A DNA stretch of 11,260 bases. It comes from Firmicutes bacterium UBA1535 (GTDB lineage: Bacteria; Bacillota; Clostridia; Tissierellales; Sedimentibacteraceae). The translations under genes were made by a program, and so were the position numbers. Positions 1 through 6,597 of the stretch are shown here, piece by piece; the stretch's first letter is position 1; the number at the start of each line of letters is the position of its first letter. The notes below the pieces were generated by a model that worked only from the letters and a program-made list of their open reading frames with translations, had not been told where the DNA came from and did no database searches. The stretch lies in NCBI GenBank assembly GCA_002323775.1, contig DCPV01000076.1, positions 1 through 11,260 of the forward strand, given 5' to 3'.

Positions 1-474
1 ACCCGCTATAACCGCACCAGCTCCAATATGTACATTTTTGCCTATGATTCCTCTTGCTCCTATAACAGCATTCATATCAATCATTGTACCCTCGCCAATT
101 ACAGCACCTACATTGATAACTGCACCCATCATCACTATAGCACCCTTGCCAATAGTCACATGTTTTCTTATTATTGCTCCCGGCTCTATTCTCGCATCCA
201 AACTTTTAATATCTAAAAGCGGTATAGCCGAATTTCTTCTATCTGCTTCGATATGGTAGGATCTGATATATTTCTTATTTTCAGATATAAGCTTCTTCAC
301 TTCATCATATTCACCAAATACTATTGCTATTTCCTTTGATTGTATAGATTTTAAGGTCATAAAATCTATTTTTTTAATTTTACCTTGCAATATTATCTTA
401 ACAGGAGTTTGTTTTTTTGTATTTTTTATATAGTTAGCAAGTGCATATGAATCCTCAAAATTAATATCCAACAA
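1..474 (-). CDS. dapH: Tetrahydrodipicolinate N-acetyltransferase DapH, N-terminal part (cut by left edge)
   Basis: DapH transfers acetyl from acetyl-CoA to 2,3,4,5-tetrahydrodipicolinate, the first step of the acetylase branch of diaminopimelate/lysine synthesis in the cytosol. The window holds 158 codons of a family that usually has about 235-240, so the C-terminal third lies beyond base 1. The N-terminal alpha-helical DapH domain covers about residues 1-85, with the family signature NSAIPLLD near residue 83. After it come left-handed beta-helix hexapeptide repeats such as ARIEPGAIIR, VMMGAVINVGAVIGEGTMID and NVHIGAGAVIAG. The start is TTG at 474-472, or the adjacent in-frame TTG at 471-469. 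An AAGGGGG ribosome binding site lies at 487-481, an in-frame TAG lies upstream at 501-499, and no ATG lies between them. It is the third gene of the dapA-dapB-dapH operon, 87 bases after dapB, with a stem-loop in the gap. The identification is firm; the choice between the two TTGs is not. Confidence 0.93.
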   Translation of the reverse strand, partial: MLDINFEDSYALANYIKNTKKQTPVKIILQGKIKKIDFMTLKSIQSKEIAIVFGEYDEVKKLISENKKYIRSYHIEADRRNSAIPLLDIKSLDARIEPGAIIRKHVTIGKGAIVMMGAVINVGAVIGEGTMIDMNAVIGARGIIGKNVHIGAGAVIAG

Positions 475-494
475 ATAATTCCCCCTTAATTTTA

Positions 495-513
495 TTGCCT
501 AAGAAATAGGCAA
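495..513 (-). other. Intercistronic stem-loop between dapB and dapH
   Basis: A perfect 7-bp inverted repeat, TTGCCTA/TAGGCAA with a 5-nt loop, sits just upstream of the dapH ribosome binding site. In the mRNA direction it is followed by AATAAAATT, not a U-run, so it is a poor terminator. It could protect an mRNA end or modulate dapH translation. The structure is seen; its role is inference. Confidence 0.45.
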
Positions 514-561
514 GTAACTTATTATTTATAATTTCAAATAAAGTAGAAATAATATGCAACA

Positions 562-1314
562 TTAAACCAAATCATCAAATTTAAAATAACCTTTCTTTTT
601 ATCAACAATAAACTTTGCTGCATTTATAGCCCCTTTAGCGTATATCTCTTTAGATAAGGTATTATGCTCAATTTTTATTATATCCCCTTCACCCACAAAC
701 ATTACAGTATGGTTTCCTATAAGTCCTCCTCCTCTTATGCTGTGAATTCCAATGTCTGTCTTTTTTCTGCCATTGAGTACCCCCTCTCTGTTATATATCA
801 TATCAGGATTATAATCTACATTGTTTTTTATTGAGCCTAAAATCATCTTAACTGTTCCACTTGGTGCATCTATCTTTTTACCACCATGTTCTTCAATAAT
901 CTCAATCTCATAATCCTTTCCAAGCAGCTTTACTGCATATTCTGTGAGCTTTATCATCAAATGCACACCGTAGGACATGTTTGAACTTCTAAATATTGCT
1001 ATTTTTTTAGACATAGCAAATATCTTTTCCTCATCATAGCTGCTATAGCCTGTGCTTGCAAGTATAAGCTTTAAGTTCTTTCTATCTGCATATTCAAGTA
1101 TATCCTCTAATAAATATTTATTTGAAAAATCAATTATCATATCCGCTTCTTCTACTATATTAGAAAATCTGTTGTAAACAGGAAAGCCAAGCTTTACGTC
1201 TATTGAATTGCAAATTCCTGCTACTATTTTCAGGTCGCTTTCATTTTTCAAAGCATCAATTATCGCCCTGCCCATAGCTCCTGTACAGCCGGATAAAATA
1301 ATTTTAGTAATCAT
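562..1314 (-). CDS. dapB: 4-hydroxy-tetrahydrodipicolinate reductase DapB
   Basis: DapB reduces the DapA product to tetrahydrodipicolinate with NAD(P)H, the second step of the lysine/diaminopimelate pathway. The 250-residue protein has the usual length. The N-terminal Rossmann fold shows the dinucleotide loop GCTGAMGR (residues 9-16). The substrate-binding and catalytic segment is EEHGGKKIDAPSGT (141-154), with the catalytic His at 143 and Lys at 147. The conserved HSIRGGGLIGNHTV stretch is at 191-204. One oddity is that the family pair His-His is here His-Gly: the second histidine, usually a substrate-binding residue, is Gly144. The start codon overlaps the dapA stop as ATGA (1311-1314), so translation is probably coupled to dapA. 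The preceding SD is weak (AGGA), which fits coupling. dapH follows downstream on the same strand. The function is secure; the effect of Gly144 is unknown. Confidence 0.95.
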   Translation of the reverse strand: MITKIILSGCTGAMGRAIIDALKNESDLKIVAGICNSIDVKLGFPVYNRFSNIVEEADMIIDFSNKYLLEDILEYADRKNLKLILASTGYSSYDEEKIFAMSKKIAIFRSSNMSYGVHLMIKLTEYAVKLLGKDYEIEIIEEHGGKKIDAPSGTVKMILGSIKNNVDYNPDMIYNREGVLNGRKKTDIGIHSIRGGGLIGNHTVMFVGEGDIIKIEHNTLSKEIYAKGAINAAKFIVDKKKGYFKFDDLV

Positions 1315-2192
1315 AACTCAAATCCTAATTCTTTTAATCTACTAATTAATATATTTTTATTTTTTTCTTCCATTTCAAACAATGGCATTCTTAAATCACC
1401 CACATCAAAGCCTAAAAGATTTAAGCATGTTTTTACCGGTATTGGACTTGTTTCAATAAATAATGAAGATATAAAGTTATATAGCTTTAACTGTAAATTC
1501 GTGGCAGAATAAACATCTCCGCTCAAATAGTCCATAACCATAGTGTGTGTTTGTTTTGGCATGACATTTGATAAAACTGAAATTACTCCCTTTCCGCCAA
1601 GTGATAAAATTGGAACTATCATATCATCATTTCCTGAATAAATATAAAAATCCTCTGAAACTTTACTTGCAATATCTGCAACATAGGATATATCTCCACT
1701 TGATTCTTTTATAGCCACAATATTTGAATGTTTTGATAATTCAACTACTGAGTCAACACTCATATGAAGCCCTGTTCTGGATGGAATATTATACATGATT
1801 ATTGGCATATCAACTCTATCTGCAATATAAGTAAAATGCTTTATTATTCCGGACTGAGTTGTTTTATTATAGTATGGAGTAACTATTAATACTGCGTCTG
1901 CTCCTGCTTCCTTTGCATCCTTAGTAAGCTCAAGGCTATGTAAGGTATTATTGCTTCCTGTTCCTATTATAACAGGTACTCTTTTATTAACCTTGTCTAC
2001 TGCATAAGTCATGAGAGCCTTATGCTCAATATTACTAATGGTAGCAGATTCTCCCGTTGTACCTGCAACCACCAAGGCATCTATATTCTCTGATATTTGC
2101 CATTCTATAAAGTCTCCAAATTTATCAAAATCGATTAAGCCATTTTTAAATGGCGTAATTAACGCTGTAGCTGCGCCTTTAAATATACTCAT
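1311..2192 (-). CDS. dapA: 4-hydroxy-tetrahydrodipicolinate synthase DapA
   Basis: DapA condenses pyruvate with L-aspartate-4-semialdehyde, the committed step towards diaminopimelate and lysine. It is a cytosolic TIM-barrel enzyme of 293 residues, the normal family length. Visible signatures are the GTTGES loop (44-49), tyrosines 107-108 in TPYYNK, the catalytic Tyr134 and substrate-binding Arg139 in MYNIPSRTG, and the Schiff-base Lys162 in VAIKESSGD. The start ATG has an AGAGGT ribosome binding site a few bases upstream. It is the first gene of dapA-dapB-dapH and overlaps dapB by four bases. The 235-base divergent gap upstream shows no lysine-riboswitch or T-box sequence that I can recognise, so regulation is probably by promoter control or enzyme feedback; this is inference. 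The paralogue N-acetylneuraminate lyase is unlikely given the operon context. Confidence 0.96.
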   Translation of the reverse strand: MSIFKGAATALITPFKNGLIDFDKFGDFIEWQISENIDALVVAGTTGESATISNIEHKALMTYAVDKVNKRVPVIIGTGSNNTLHSLELTKDAKEAGADAVLIVTPYYNKTTQSGIIKHFTYIADRVDMPIIMYNIPSRTGLHMSVDSVVELSKHSNIVAIKESSGDISYVADIASKVSEDFYIYSGNDDMIVPILSLGGKGVISVLSNVMPKQTHTMVMDYLSGDVYSATNLQLKLYNFISSLFIETSPIPVKTCLNLLGFDVGDLRMPLFEMEEKNKNILISRLKELGFEL

Positions 2193-2251
2193 ATCTCATA
2201 CCTCTTTCTTTTTACCAATTTATAATTATAATTGCACAAATATATTGAACT

Positions 2252-2281
2252 TTTATATCTCTTAAAGTTTCTGTCTGTCAC
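2252..2281 (-). promoter_or_regulatory. Candidate housekeeping promoter for dapA-dapB-dapH
   Basis: On the minus strand GTGACA (2281-2276) and TATAAA (2257-2252) are separated by 18 bases. Each matches five of six consensus positions for the vegetative sigma factor. Transcription would begin near 2245, about 50 bases before the dapA ATG. The spacing is slightly long, and other AT-rich hexamers nearby could also serve. Confidence 0.45.
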
Positions 2282-2359
2282 TTTTTACTTTTAAGTTTAA
2301 ATTCGCATACCCCCTCAAAATTAATATACTATATTTATATGTTTATTTTTATTTTTTTA

Positions 2360-2388
2360 TTGCATAATTTTCAAATATATTGTAAAAT
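2360..2388 (+). promoter_or_regulatory. Candidate vegetative promoter for the HD-GYP gene
   Basis: TTGCAT (2360-2365) and TAAAAT (2383-2388) have an ideal 17-base spacing, giving a start near 2395 and a leader of about 30 bases. The leader carries the strong ribosome binding site AGGGGTGG at 2416-2423, five bases or fewer from the ATG. No cyclic-di-GMP riboswitch is evident in so short a leader. Confidence 0.55.
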
Positions 2389-2427
2389 ATATTATCCGAC
2401 TTTAAATATTTTTACAGGGGTGGCAAG

Positions 2428-3588
2428 ATGCTATTTATTCCTACGGAGCTATTAAAACCTAACATGGTTTTAGCCAAGGATGTTAACTTAACAATAACGG
2501 ATTCCTTTAGTTTACCATTATTAACTAAGGGACAAACCTTAAACAACTTGTTTATCAGAAAAATAAAATATCATGATATAATCGGCGTTTATGTTGAAAA
2601 TGAAGTTGCAAATGACATTATCCCAGAAGAAGTCATAAATGAGAAGCTTAAAGCAAAAATTTTAGTTGATATAAAGAAAAATTTTAATCATTTTAAAGAT
2701 AAACGTGGAGAATTGAATATACATATTGTAGAAAACATTGCAAAAATGGCTAAGAAGTTAGTTATAGACATTTTATCAAAAGAGGATATAATCATAAACC
2801 TCATTGATTTAAAAAGCTATGATGACTATACATATAGACATTGTCTTTGTGTTACTATTTTAAGCATAACTATGGGCATCACCTTAAATTTGAATGAGCA
2901 TATGCTAACAGAATTAGCAATGTGTGCTTTGTTGCACGATTTGGGAAAAATGATGATTCCTACTGAAATTACAAACAAACCAGATCTTCTTACTCCAGAG
3001 GAGTATGATGTAATGAAACTACATCCTGTAATTGCTGCAAATCAGTTAAAAAAATTGCATATTGTATCTGATGCTGTCATAAGAGGTATAGAATGTCATC
3101 ACGAAAAATTTGATGGAACAGGATATCCTTATGGCTTAAAGGGCAATGAAATACCTCTATATTCGAAAATCTTAGCAGTAGCAGACGTATATGACGCTTT
3201 AACCTCTACTCGTTCTTATAGGAGAGCTTGTTTCCCTAACGAAGCTATAGAGTACGTGATGGGCTGTGTCGATACTCATTTTGATTATGAAATACTAAAA
3301 GCATTTTTGAAAAACATCGCCGCTTATCCTATTGGAACTTTTGTAAACCTTAGCGATGGCAATTTAGCAATTGTAGTAAAAAATCTTCAAATAAATCCGC
3401 TAAGACCAGTAATCCGCATAATTTACCCCGACGGAACTACAAGTAAAAACATTGATTTATCACAAAATATTAAATATACAAATGTAACAATAATTGGAAT
3501 GGGATATGAAAATCCTAACTTCCCATACAATTCTAATAATGGTACAAGTCCAACGGACTACGAGGAAAAGCTTAGAAAAACATCATAG
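2428..3588 (+). CDS. HD-GYP domain protein, probable cyclic-di-GMP phosphodiesterase
   Basis: HD-GYP proteins are metal-dependent phosphodiesterases that hydrolyse cyclic-di-GMP and so act in motility, surface or developmental signalling. The 386-residue protein has an N-terminal domain of about 130 residues that looks like the small beta-rich module often found before HD-GYP. The HD-GYP domain covers roughly 130-300: His138, the HD pair His170-Asp171 in LLHDLGK, His199, the HHEKFDGTGYP signature at 224-234, and VADVYDALTS (251-260) with the last metal-binding Asp. A C-terminal segment of about 85 residues resembles the beta-rich tail common in clostridial members. There is no signal peptide or membrane segment, so it should be cytosolic. 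It lacks a receiver, GAF or PAS sensor, so its input is unclear. It is divergent from dapA and has its own promoter and terminator, suggesting a single-gene unit. The catalytic motifs look complete, so I expect an active enzyme. Confidence 0.9.
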   Translation: MLFIPTELLKPNMVLAKDVNLTITDSFSLPLLTKGQTLNNLFIRKIKYHDIIGVYVENEVANDIIPEEVINEKLKAKILVDIKKNFNHFKDKRGELNIHIVENIAKMAKKLVIDILSKEDIIINLIDLKSYDDYTYRHCLCVTILSITMGITLNLNEHMLTELAMCALLHDLGKMMIPTEITNKPDLLTPEEYDVMKLHPVIAANQLKKLHIVSDAVIRGIECHHEKFDGTGYPYGLKGNEIPLYSKILAVADVYDALTSTRSYRRACFPNEAIEYVMGCVDTHFDYEILKAFLKNIAAYPIGTFVNLSDGNLAIVVKNLQINPLRPVIRIIYPDGTTSKNIDLSQNIKYTNVTIIGMGYENPNFPYNSNNGTSPTDYEEKLRKTS

Positions 3589-3608
3589 GAATTATACAAT
3601 TTATTATT

Positions 3609-3638
3609 AACTGTCACATAAAATGTGGCAGTTTTTTT
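3609..3638 (+). terminator. Intrinsic terminator after the HD-GYP gene
   Basis: An 11-bp stem (AACTGTCACAT paired with ATGTGGCAGTT, one G-U pair) with a 3-base loop is followed by a run of seven T. It lies about 20 bases after the HD-GYP stop codon. Confidence 0.9.
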
Positions 3639-3718
3639 GCATTAAAATGATTTGTATTTCATATAATTATAATAATTTATCTGTGTGCTAGATAAGAGCT
3701 TTCCACTATACCATTACA

Positions 3719-3746
3719 ATATTTGATTTATAATTATTTATACAGA
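3719..3746 (+). promoter_or_regulatory. Sigma-E-like sporulation promoter for the LysM-GH18 gene
   Basis: ATATT (3719-3723) and TATACAGA (3739-3746), 15 bases apart, resemble the mother-cell sigma-E elements ATATT and CATACANT. The start would lie near 3753, just ahead of the AAAGGA ribosome binding site at 3766-3771. YaaH/SleL genes are known to be sigma-E dependent in Bacillus, which supports the reading. The match is imperfect and the region is AT-rich. Confidence 0.4.
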
Positions 3747-3778
3747 TAAGTTAAAATACATATCGAAAGGATATACCT

Positions 3779-4909
3779 ATGATAATACACGTTGTTAAGC
3801 CTGGTGAAAACCTATATTCCATATCAAAGCTATATAATACTACTCCCGAAAAAATTATTTATGATAACAGACTATCCGAGCCAAATAGGCTTGTCATAGG
3901 ACAGACTATAGTTATAACTAATGGAGAAAACGAGGAAAAAAGAGAGGTTTTAATAAACGGATATGCCTATCCTCATATAAAGGAGGACTCTTTATATGAA
4001 GCTATGCCTTATCTTACCAATATAACCCCTTTTAGCTATGGTTTTAATTTAGATGGCAGTTTAATAGAGCTAAATGACGATGAGCTAATAGAAACAGCAA
4101 TAGAAAATAATGTTGCTCCACTTATGCTTTTAACAACTATAAATGCCGACGGAACTTTCAATAGCGTAAAGGCAAGCATGATGCTAAAGGATGAAAACGC
4201 ACAAAATGTTTTAATACAAAACATAATTAAAACCTTACAAGAAAAAAATTATGCTGGTATAGATGTTGATATTGAATATTTGTCAAAGGATGATAGAGAT
4301 AACTTTACTAATTTTATCAAAAAGCTTACAGAAGCACTACATCCATTGGGATATGAGGTAACTATAGCACTTGCTGCGAAAGAATCAGAGGGCGAAGAAG
4401 GTCTGCTGTTTGAGGGTCATGACTACAAGGCATTAGGACAGTATGCAGACAATTTACTGTTAATGACTTATGAGTGGGGCTATACATACGGTCCGCCTAT
4501 GCCAGTAGCACCAATAAACAGAGTAAAAGGAGTTTTAGACTATGCTGTAACTCAAATTCCAAATGAAAAACTATTGATAGGAATACCAAACTATGGCTAC
4601 GACTGGACTCTGCCATTTGTTGAAGGCTCTGCTGCAAAATCACTAAATAATGTTGCAGCTGTTGATTTAGCAAGAGATGTAGGGGCAATAATAGAGTATG
4701 ACGAAGAAGCACAGACTCCATTTTTCAGGTACTATGATGTAGATGGCAATGAGCATATAGTGTGGTTTGAGGACGCAAGGAGCATAGAGGCAAAGCTAAA
4801 ACTAATAGAAGAATACGATATACAAGGGGCAGCCTACTGGACAATAATGCCAAAGTTCCCACAGAATTGGCTGGTTTTAAAGAGCATGTATGCCATTAAG
4901 AAAATGTAA
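3779..4909 (+). CDS. LysM and glycoside hydrolase 18 protein, SleL/YaaH-type spore cortex-lytic enzyme
   Basis: Family members (SleL, YaaH) are N-acetylglucosaminidases that cut cortical peptidoglycan fragments during spore germination. The 376-residue protein begins with one LysM peptidoglycan-binding domain (about 1-47; VKPGENLYSISKLYN, then RLVIGQTIVIT). A GH18 barrel follows from about residue 75 to the end. Its catalytic DxDxE motif is GIDVDIEY (160-167), with Glu166 as the acid. Other GH18 features are the active-site LLMTYEW stretch (227-233) and the C-terminal AAYWTIM strand with the conserved Trp. Bacillus YaaH has two LysM domains and about 430 residues; this one has a single LysM. 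There is no signal peptide, as expected for a protein made in the mother cell and deposited on the forespore. The ATG at 3779 is placed by AAAGGA at 3766-3771. A terminator follows, so the gene is probably monocistronic. It is strong evidence for a spore former. Confidence 0.9.
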   Translation: MIIHVVKPGENLYSISKLYNTTPEKIIYDNRLSEPNRLVIGQTIVITNGENEEKREVLINGYAYPHIKEDSLYEAMPYLTNITPFSYGFNLDGSLIELNDDELIETAIENNVAPLMLLTTINADGTFNSVKASMMLKDENAQNVLIQNIIKTLQEKNYAGIDVDIEYLSKDDRDNFTNFIKKLTEALHPLGYEVTIALAAKESEGEEGLLFEGHDYKALGQYADNLLLMTYEWGYTYGPPMPVAPINRVKGVLDYAVTQIPNEKLLIGIPNYGYDWTLPFVEGSAAKSLNNVAAVDLARDVGAIIEYDEEAQTPFFRYYDVDGNEHIVWFEDARSIEAKLKLIEEYDIQGAAYWTIMPKFPQNWLVLKSMYAIKKM

Positions 4910-4917
4910 TAGAAATT

Positions 4918-4956
4918 TAGCGAAGACTTGTACTAAGAAAGTTCTTCGCTATTTTT
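4918..4956 (+). terminator. Intrinsic terminator after the LysM-GH18 gene
   Basis: A perfect 9-bp stem TAGCGAAGA/TCTTCGCTA (4918-4926 with 4943-4951) with a 16-base loop is followed by TTTTT, nine bases after the stop codon. Confidence 0.85.
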
Positions 4957-5003
4957 ATTTATTTGAATTTTTTAATTTATTTAAGAATGTATGCAAAAAA
5001 AGA

Positions 5004-5031
5004 TTGCAAAAACAAAATATTATGCTATACT
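5004..5031 (+). promoter_or_regulatory. Promoter of the tRNA-Ser gene
   Basis: TTGCAA (5004-5009) and an extended minus-10 TGCTATACT (5023-5031; hexamer at 5026) are 16 bases apart. Transcription would start near 5038, about 30 bases before the mature tRNA 5' end. Confidence 0.65.
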
Positions 5032-5067
5032 TATAAGGGCAAAACAATTTAAAAATAATCTTGATAT

Positions 5068-5158
5068 GGACAGGTACTCAAGTGGTTTAAGAGGCATGCT
5101 TGGAAAGCTTGTAGGACGCTAACGTGTCGCGAAGGTTCAAATCCTTTCCTGTCCGCCA
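5068..5158 (+). tRNA. tRNA-Ser (anticodon GGA)
   Basis: A complete class II tRNA with encoded CCA. The acceptor stem GGACAGG/CCTGTCC is a perfect 7 bp with discriminator G. The D arm is closed by CTC/GAG. The anticodon loop TTGGAAA gives GGA (reads UCC/UCU). A long variable arm GACGC/GTGTC marks it as serine. The T arm is GAAGG-TTCAAAT-CCTTT. The anticodon stem CATGC/GCTTG has a T-T mismatch at its middle pair (29-41). The gene stands alone with its own promoter and terminator. Confidence 0.95.
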
Positions 5159-5220
5159 TAGGATTTGTACAAAATGGATGTCATTTGTGAAAAACATAGG
5201 ATTTTCAATATGTACAAGAG

Positions 5221-5250
5221 AAAAAAACACCGAAAAATCGGTGTTTTTTT
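5221..5250 (+). terminator. Intrinsic terminator downstream of tRNA-Ser
   Basis: The stem ACACCGA/TCGGTGT (5227-5233 with 5238-5244) has a 4-base loop. It is preceded by seven A and followed by a T-run, which makes it able to work in both directions. It ends the tRNA transcript about 65 bases after the CCA. Confidence 0.88.
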
Positions 5251-5574
5251 GCATTCATTTTTATTGATGTCATTTTTTGTATGAAAAGGATTTGAATCTT
5301 CAGAATAGCAATAAATAAAGCAGTTTGGCAATTCAAATTATAGAAGCACTTTTACAGTCAATATTACTAATTCCAAAGAAAACACTTGATTTCTTAGAAA
5401 AAATATAAAATTTAATTGCATTATTTGTCAAACTTTGCTATAGTATATCAAATATGTAAAATAGCTTTCTACAAAAATATTTATGTTAGATTCTACTCAA
5501 TTAAATGTCTATGCTAAAGAAATATTGCTTGAATGTCAATTGAAAATAAAAATTTTAAAAAAGAAAGGGAGGCA
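5251..5574. other. Non-coding gap between tRNA-Ser terminator and membrane protein gene
   Basis: This stretch of about 320 bases is very AT-rich. It holds a 12-base inverted copy of part of the tRNA T arm (5285-5296), a partial direct repeat of the tRNA-proximal spacer (5266-5275 matches 5177-5186), a strong promoter (5416-5444) and a small ORF (5483-5578). I see no integrase or mobile-element remnant in it. Confidence 0.6.
5416..5444 (+). promoter_or_regulatory. Strong vegetative promoter upstream of the membrane protein gene
   Basis: TTGCAT (5416-5421) and TATAGT (5439-5444) are 17 bases apart. The minus-10 is extended by TGC (5436-5438), very like the tRNA promoter in this window. The predicted start near 5451 gives a leader of about 125 bases that contains the small ORF at 5483. 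Confidence 0.65.
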
Positions 5575-5578
5575 ATGA
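5483..5578 (+). CDS. Possible 31-codon leader ORF overlapping the membrane protein start
   Basis: An ATG-started ORF of 31 residues (MLDSTQLNVY... ending KKKGRQ) stops with a TGA that overlaps the ATG at 5575 as ATGA. The strong AGGGAGG ribosome binding site of the next gene lies inside its last codons. The ORF begins about 32 bases after the predicted transcription start. It has no visible ribosome binding site of its own, and an ORF of this length can occur by chance in AT-rich DNA. If translated, it would couple to the downstream gene. I do not recognise the peptide. Confidence 0.25.
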   Translation: MLDSTQLNVYAKEILLECQLKIKILKKKGRQ

Positions 5579-6597
5579 GGTTGAATTACAAAAAAGCCAT
5601 TGCTGCGTTTATATTAATTTTATTTTTTCCTGCAATAATAATCGTCTCTTATTTTTGTTCTTTTAAAATTATAAAAGCTATAGACTTAAATATATTTAAT
5701 CTATATGCCTCCGATGGATTCAGTACAACAAACCCCTATTTAAACAATGAAGTTTTAAAAAATACAATTATAGCAGATGCAGTAACTCAAGTGTTTGGAA
5801 AAACAGAAAAAAAATTCACAACAACTCAAGAAGCTTATAAATTTCTACTGGATAACAAAGAAAATGCTAATAGAATATTACTTCAAAATCACGAATATAA
5901 GAAATATATGGACGACAACGGCTTGAGCATTAATGGCTTTTGGAATTTTGCTGAAAAAATGGGAAAACTTGATGAAAACATAATAAATGCCATTATTTAT
6001 ATTTGGCTTTTAATTTATGTCCTAATTTTTTATTTTTTCTTTGGATATAGAAAAGGTATTTTTATAACAGTTTTTTTGATTTACACTCTTACAGTTATAA
6101 ATAGCTATTCAGATGGATTGCTTTCATATGCTCTATATCGCCCATTTACAAATTTTATTGCTATCTTTAATACAGAAGCATTATCACTAAATGAACATTT
6201 GATGATGTTTAACTCTTTCTTTCCAACTTTAAAAGAAGCCATTTTAACCTACATTTTATTAGATACAGCATATCAAATAGCCGTGGACAGAAAATACAAA
6301 AAAAATGTATTTCTTTTTAGAGAAATTTTGTATTCATTAAAAATTATGAAGCATACATTAATTAAAAATAAAGGTGGAAATTTTTATATTACAAAATTGC
6401 ACATTAATTTTTATCCTTTGATTTACGTTTTAAAACGAAAACGAAAAAGAGACAGTAACTCAAATGAATTATTTAATTTAATGACTTCAATTCAAAATCG
6501 CAAATTTTCATATAAACCAGATGAGCTATTTTTAATTGTTACTAAAATGATATGCTTAATAGAACAGAATAAGCATTTGATAAGCTATGTTAAATAA
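5575..6597 (+). CDS. Unrecognised multi-pass membrane protein
   Basis: I do not recognise this protein of about 340 residues. Numbered from the ATG at 5575, it has a membrane segment at about 8-28 (AAFILILFFPAIIIVSY), a polar loop of about 110 residues rich in Lys, Asn and Glu, and a hydrophobic cluster at about 138-200 with two or three spans (IWLLIYVLIFYFFFGY, then FITVFLIYTLTVI). A further weak span lies near 219-236. The C-terminal tail of about 100 residues is basic and soluble. Three in-frame starts compete. The ATG at 5533 has no ribosome binding site. The ATG at 5575 overlaps the leader ORF stop but is only two bases from AGGGAGG (5566-5572). The TTG at 5581 has the ideal 8-base spacing. 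I list 5575; 5581 is equally likely. Its 3' end overlaps the convergent YoaP-type gene by eight bases, with no terminator between. No enzymatic motif is visible. Confidence 0.75.
   Translation: MRLNYKKAIAAFILILFFPAIIIVSYFCSFKIIKAIDLNIFNLYASDGFSTTNPYLNNEVLKNTIIADAVTQVFGKTEKKFTTTQEAYKFLLDNKENANRILLQNHEYKKYMDDNGLSINGFWNFAEKMGKLDENIINAIIYIWLLIYVLIFYFFFGYRKGIFITVFLIYTLTVINSYSDGLLSYALYRPFTNFIAIFNTEALSLNEHLMMFNSFFPTLKEAILTYILLDTAYQIAVDRKYKKNVFLFREILYSLKIMKHTLIKNKGGNFYITKLHINFYPLIYVLKRKRKRDSNSNELFNLMTSIQNRKFSYKPDELFLIVTKMICLIEQNKHLISYVK

Noticed and set aside
28-259. Plus-strand ORFs opposite dapH
   Set aside because: Low-complexity translations antisense to a clearly conserved hexapeptide-repeat gene.
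2011-2265. Plus-strand ORF opposite the dapA start
   Set aside because: Shadow of dapA with no ribosome binding site and no recognisable domain.
2193-2427. Lysine riboswitch or T-box upstream of dapA
   Set aside because: I found none of the conserved core sequences, and the leader predicted from the promoter is only about 50 bases.
4497-4721. Leucine-rich minus-strand ORF within the LysM-GH18 gene
   Set aside because: Composition typical of antisense to coding DNA; the opposite frame is a conserved GH18 domain.
5137-5331. Minus-strand ORF of 64 codons overlapping the tRNA 3' end
   Set aside because: It runs through the tRNA and its terminator, has no ribosome binding site and no protein-like composition.
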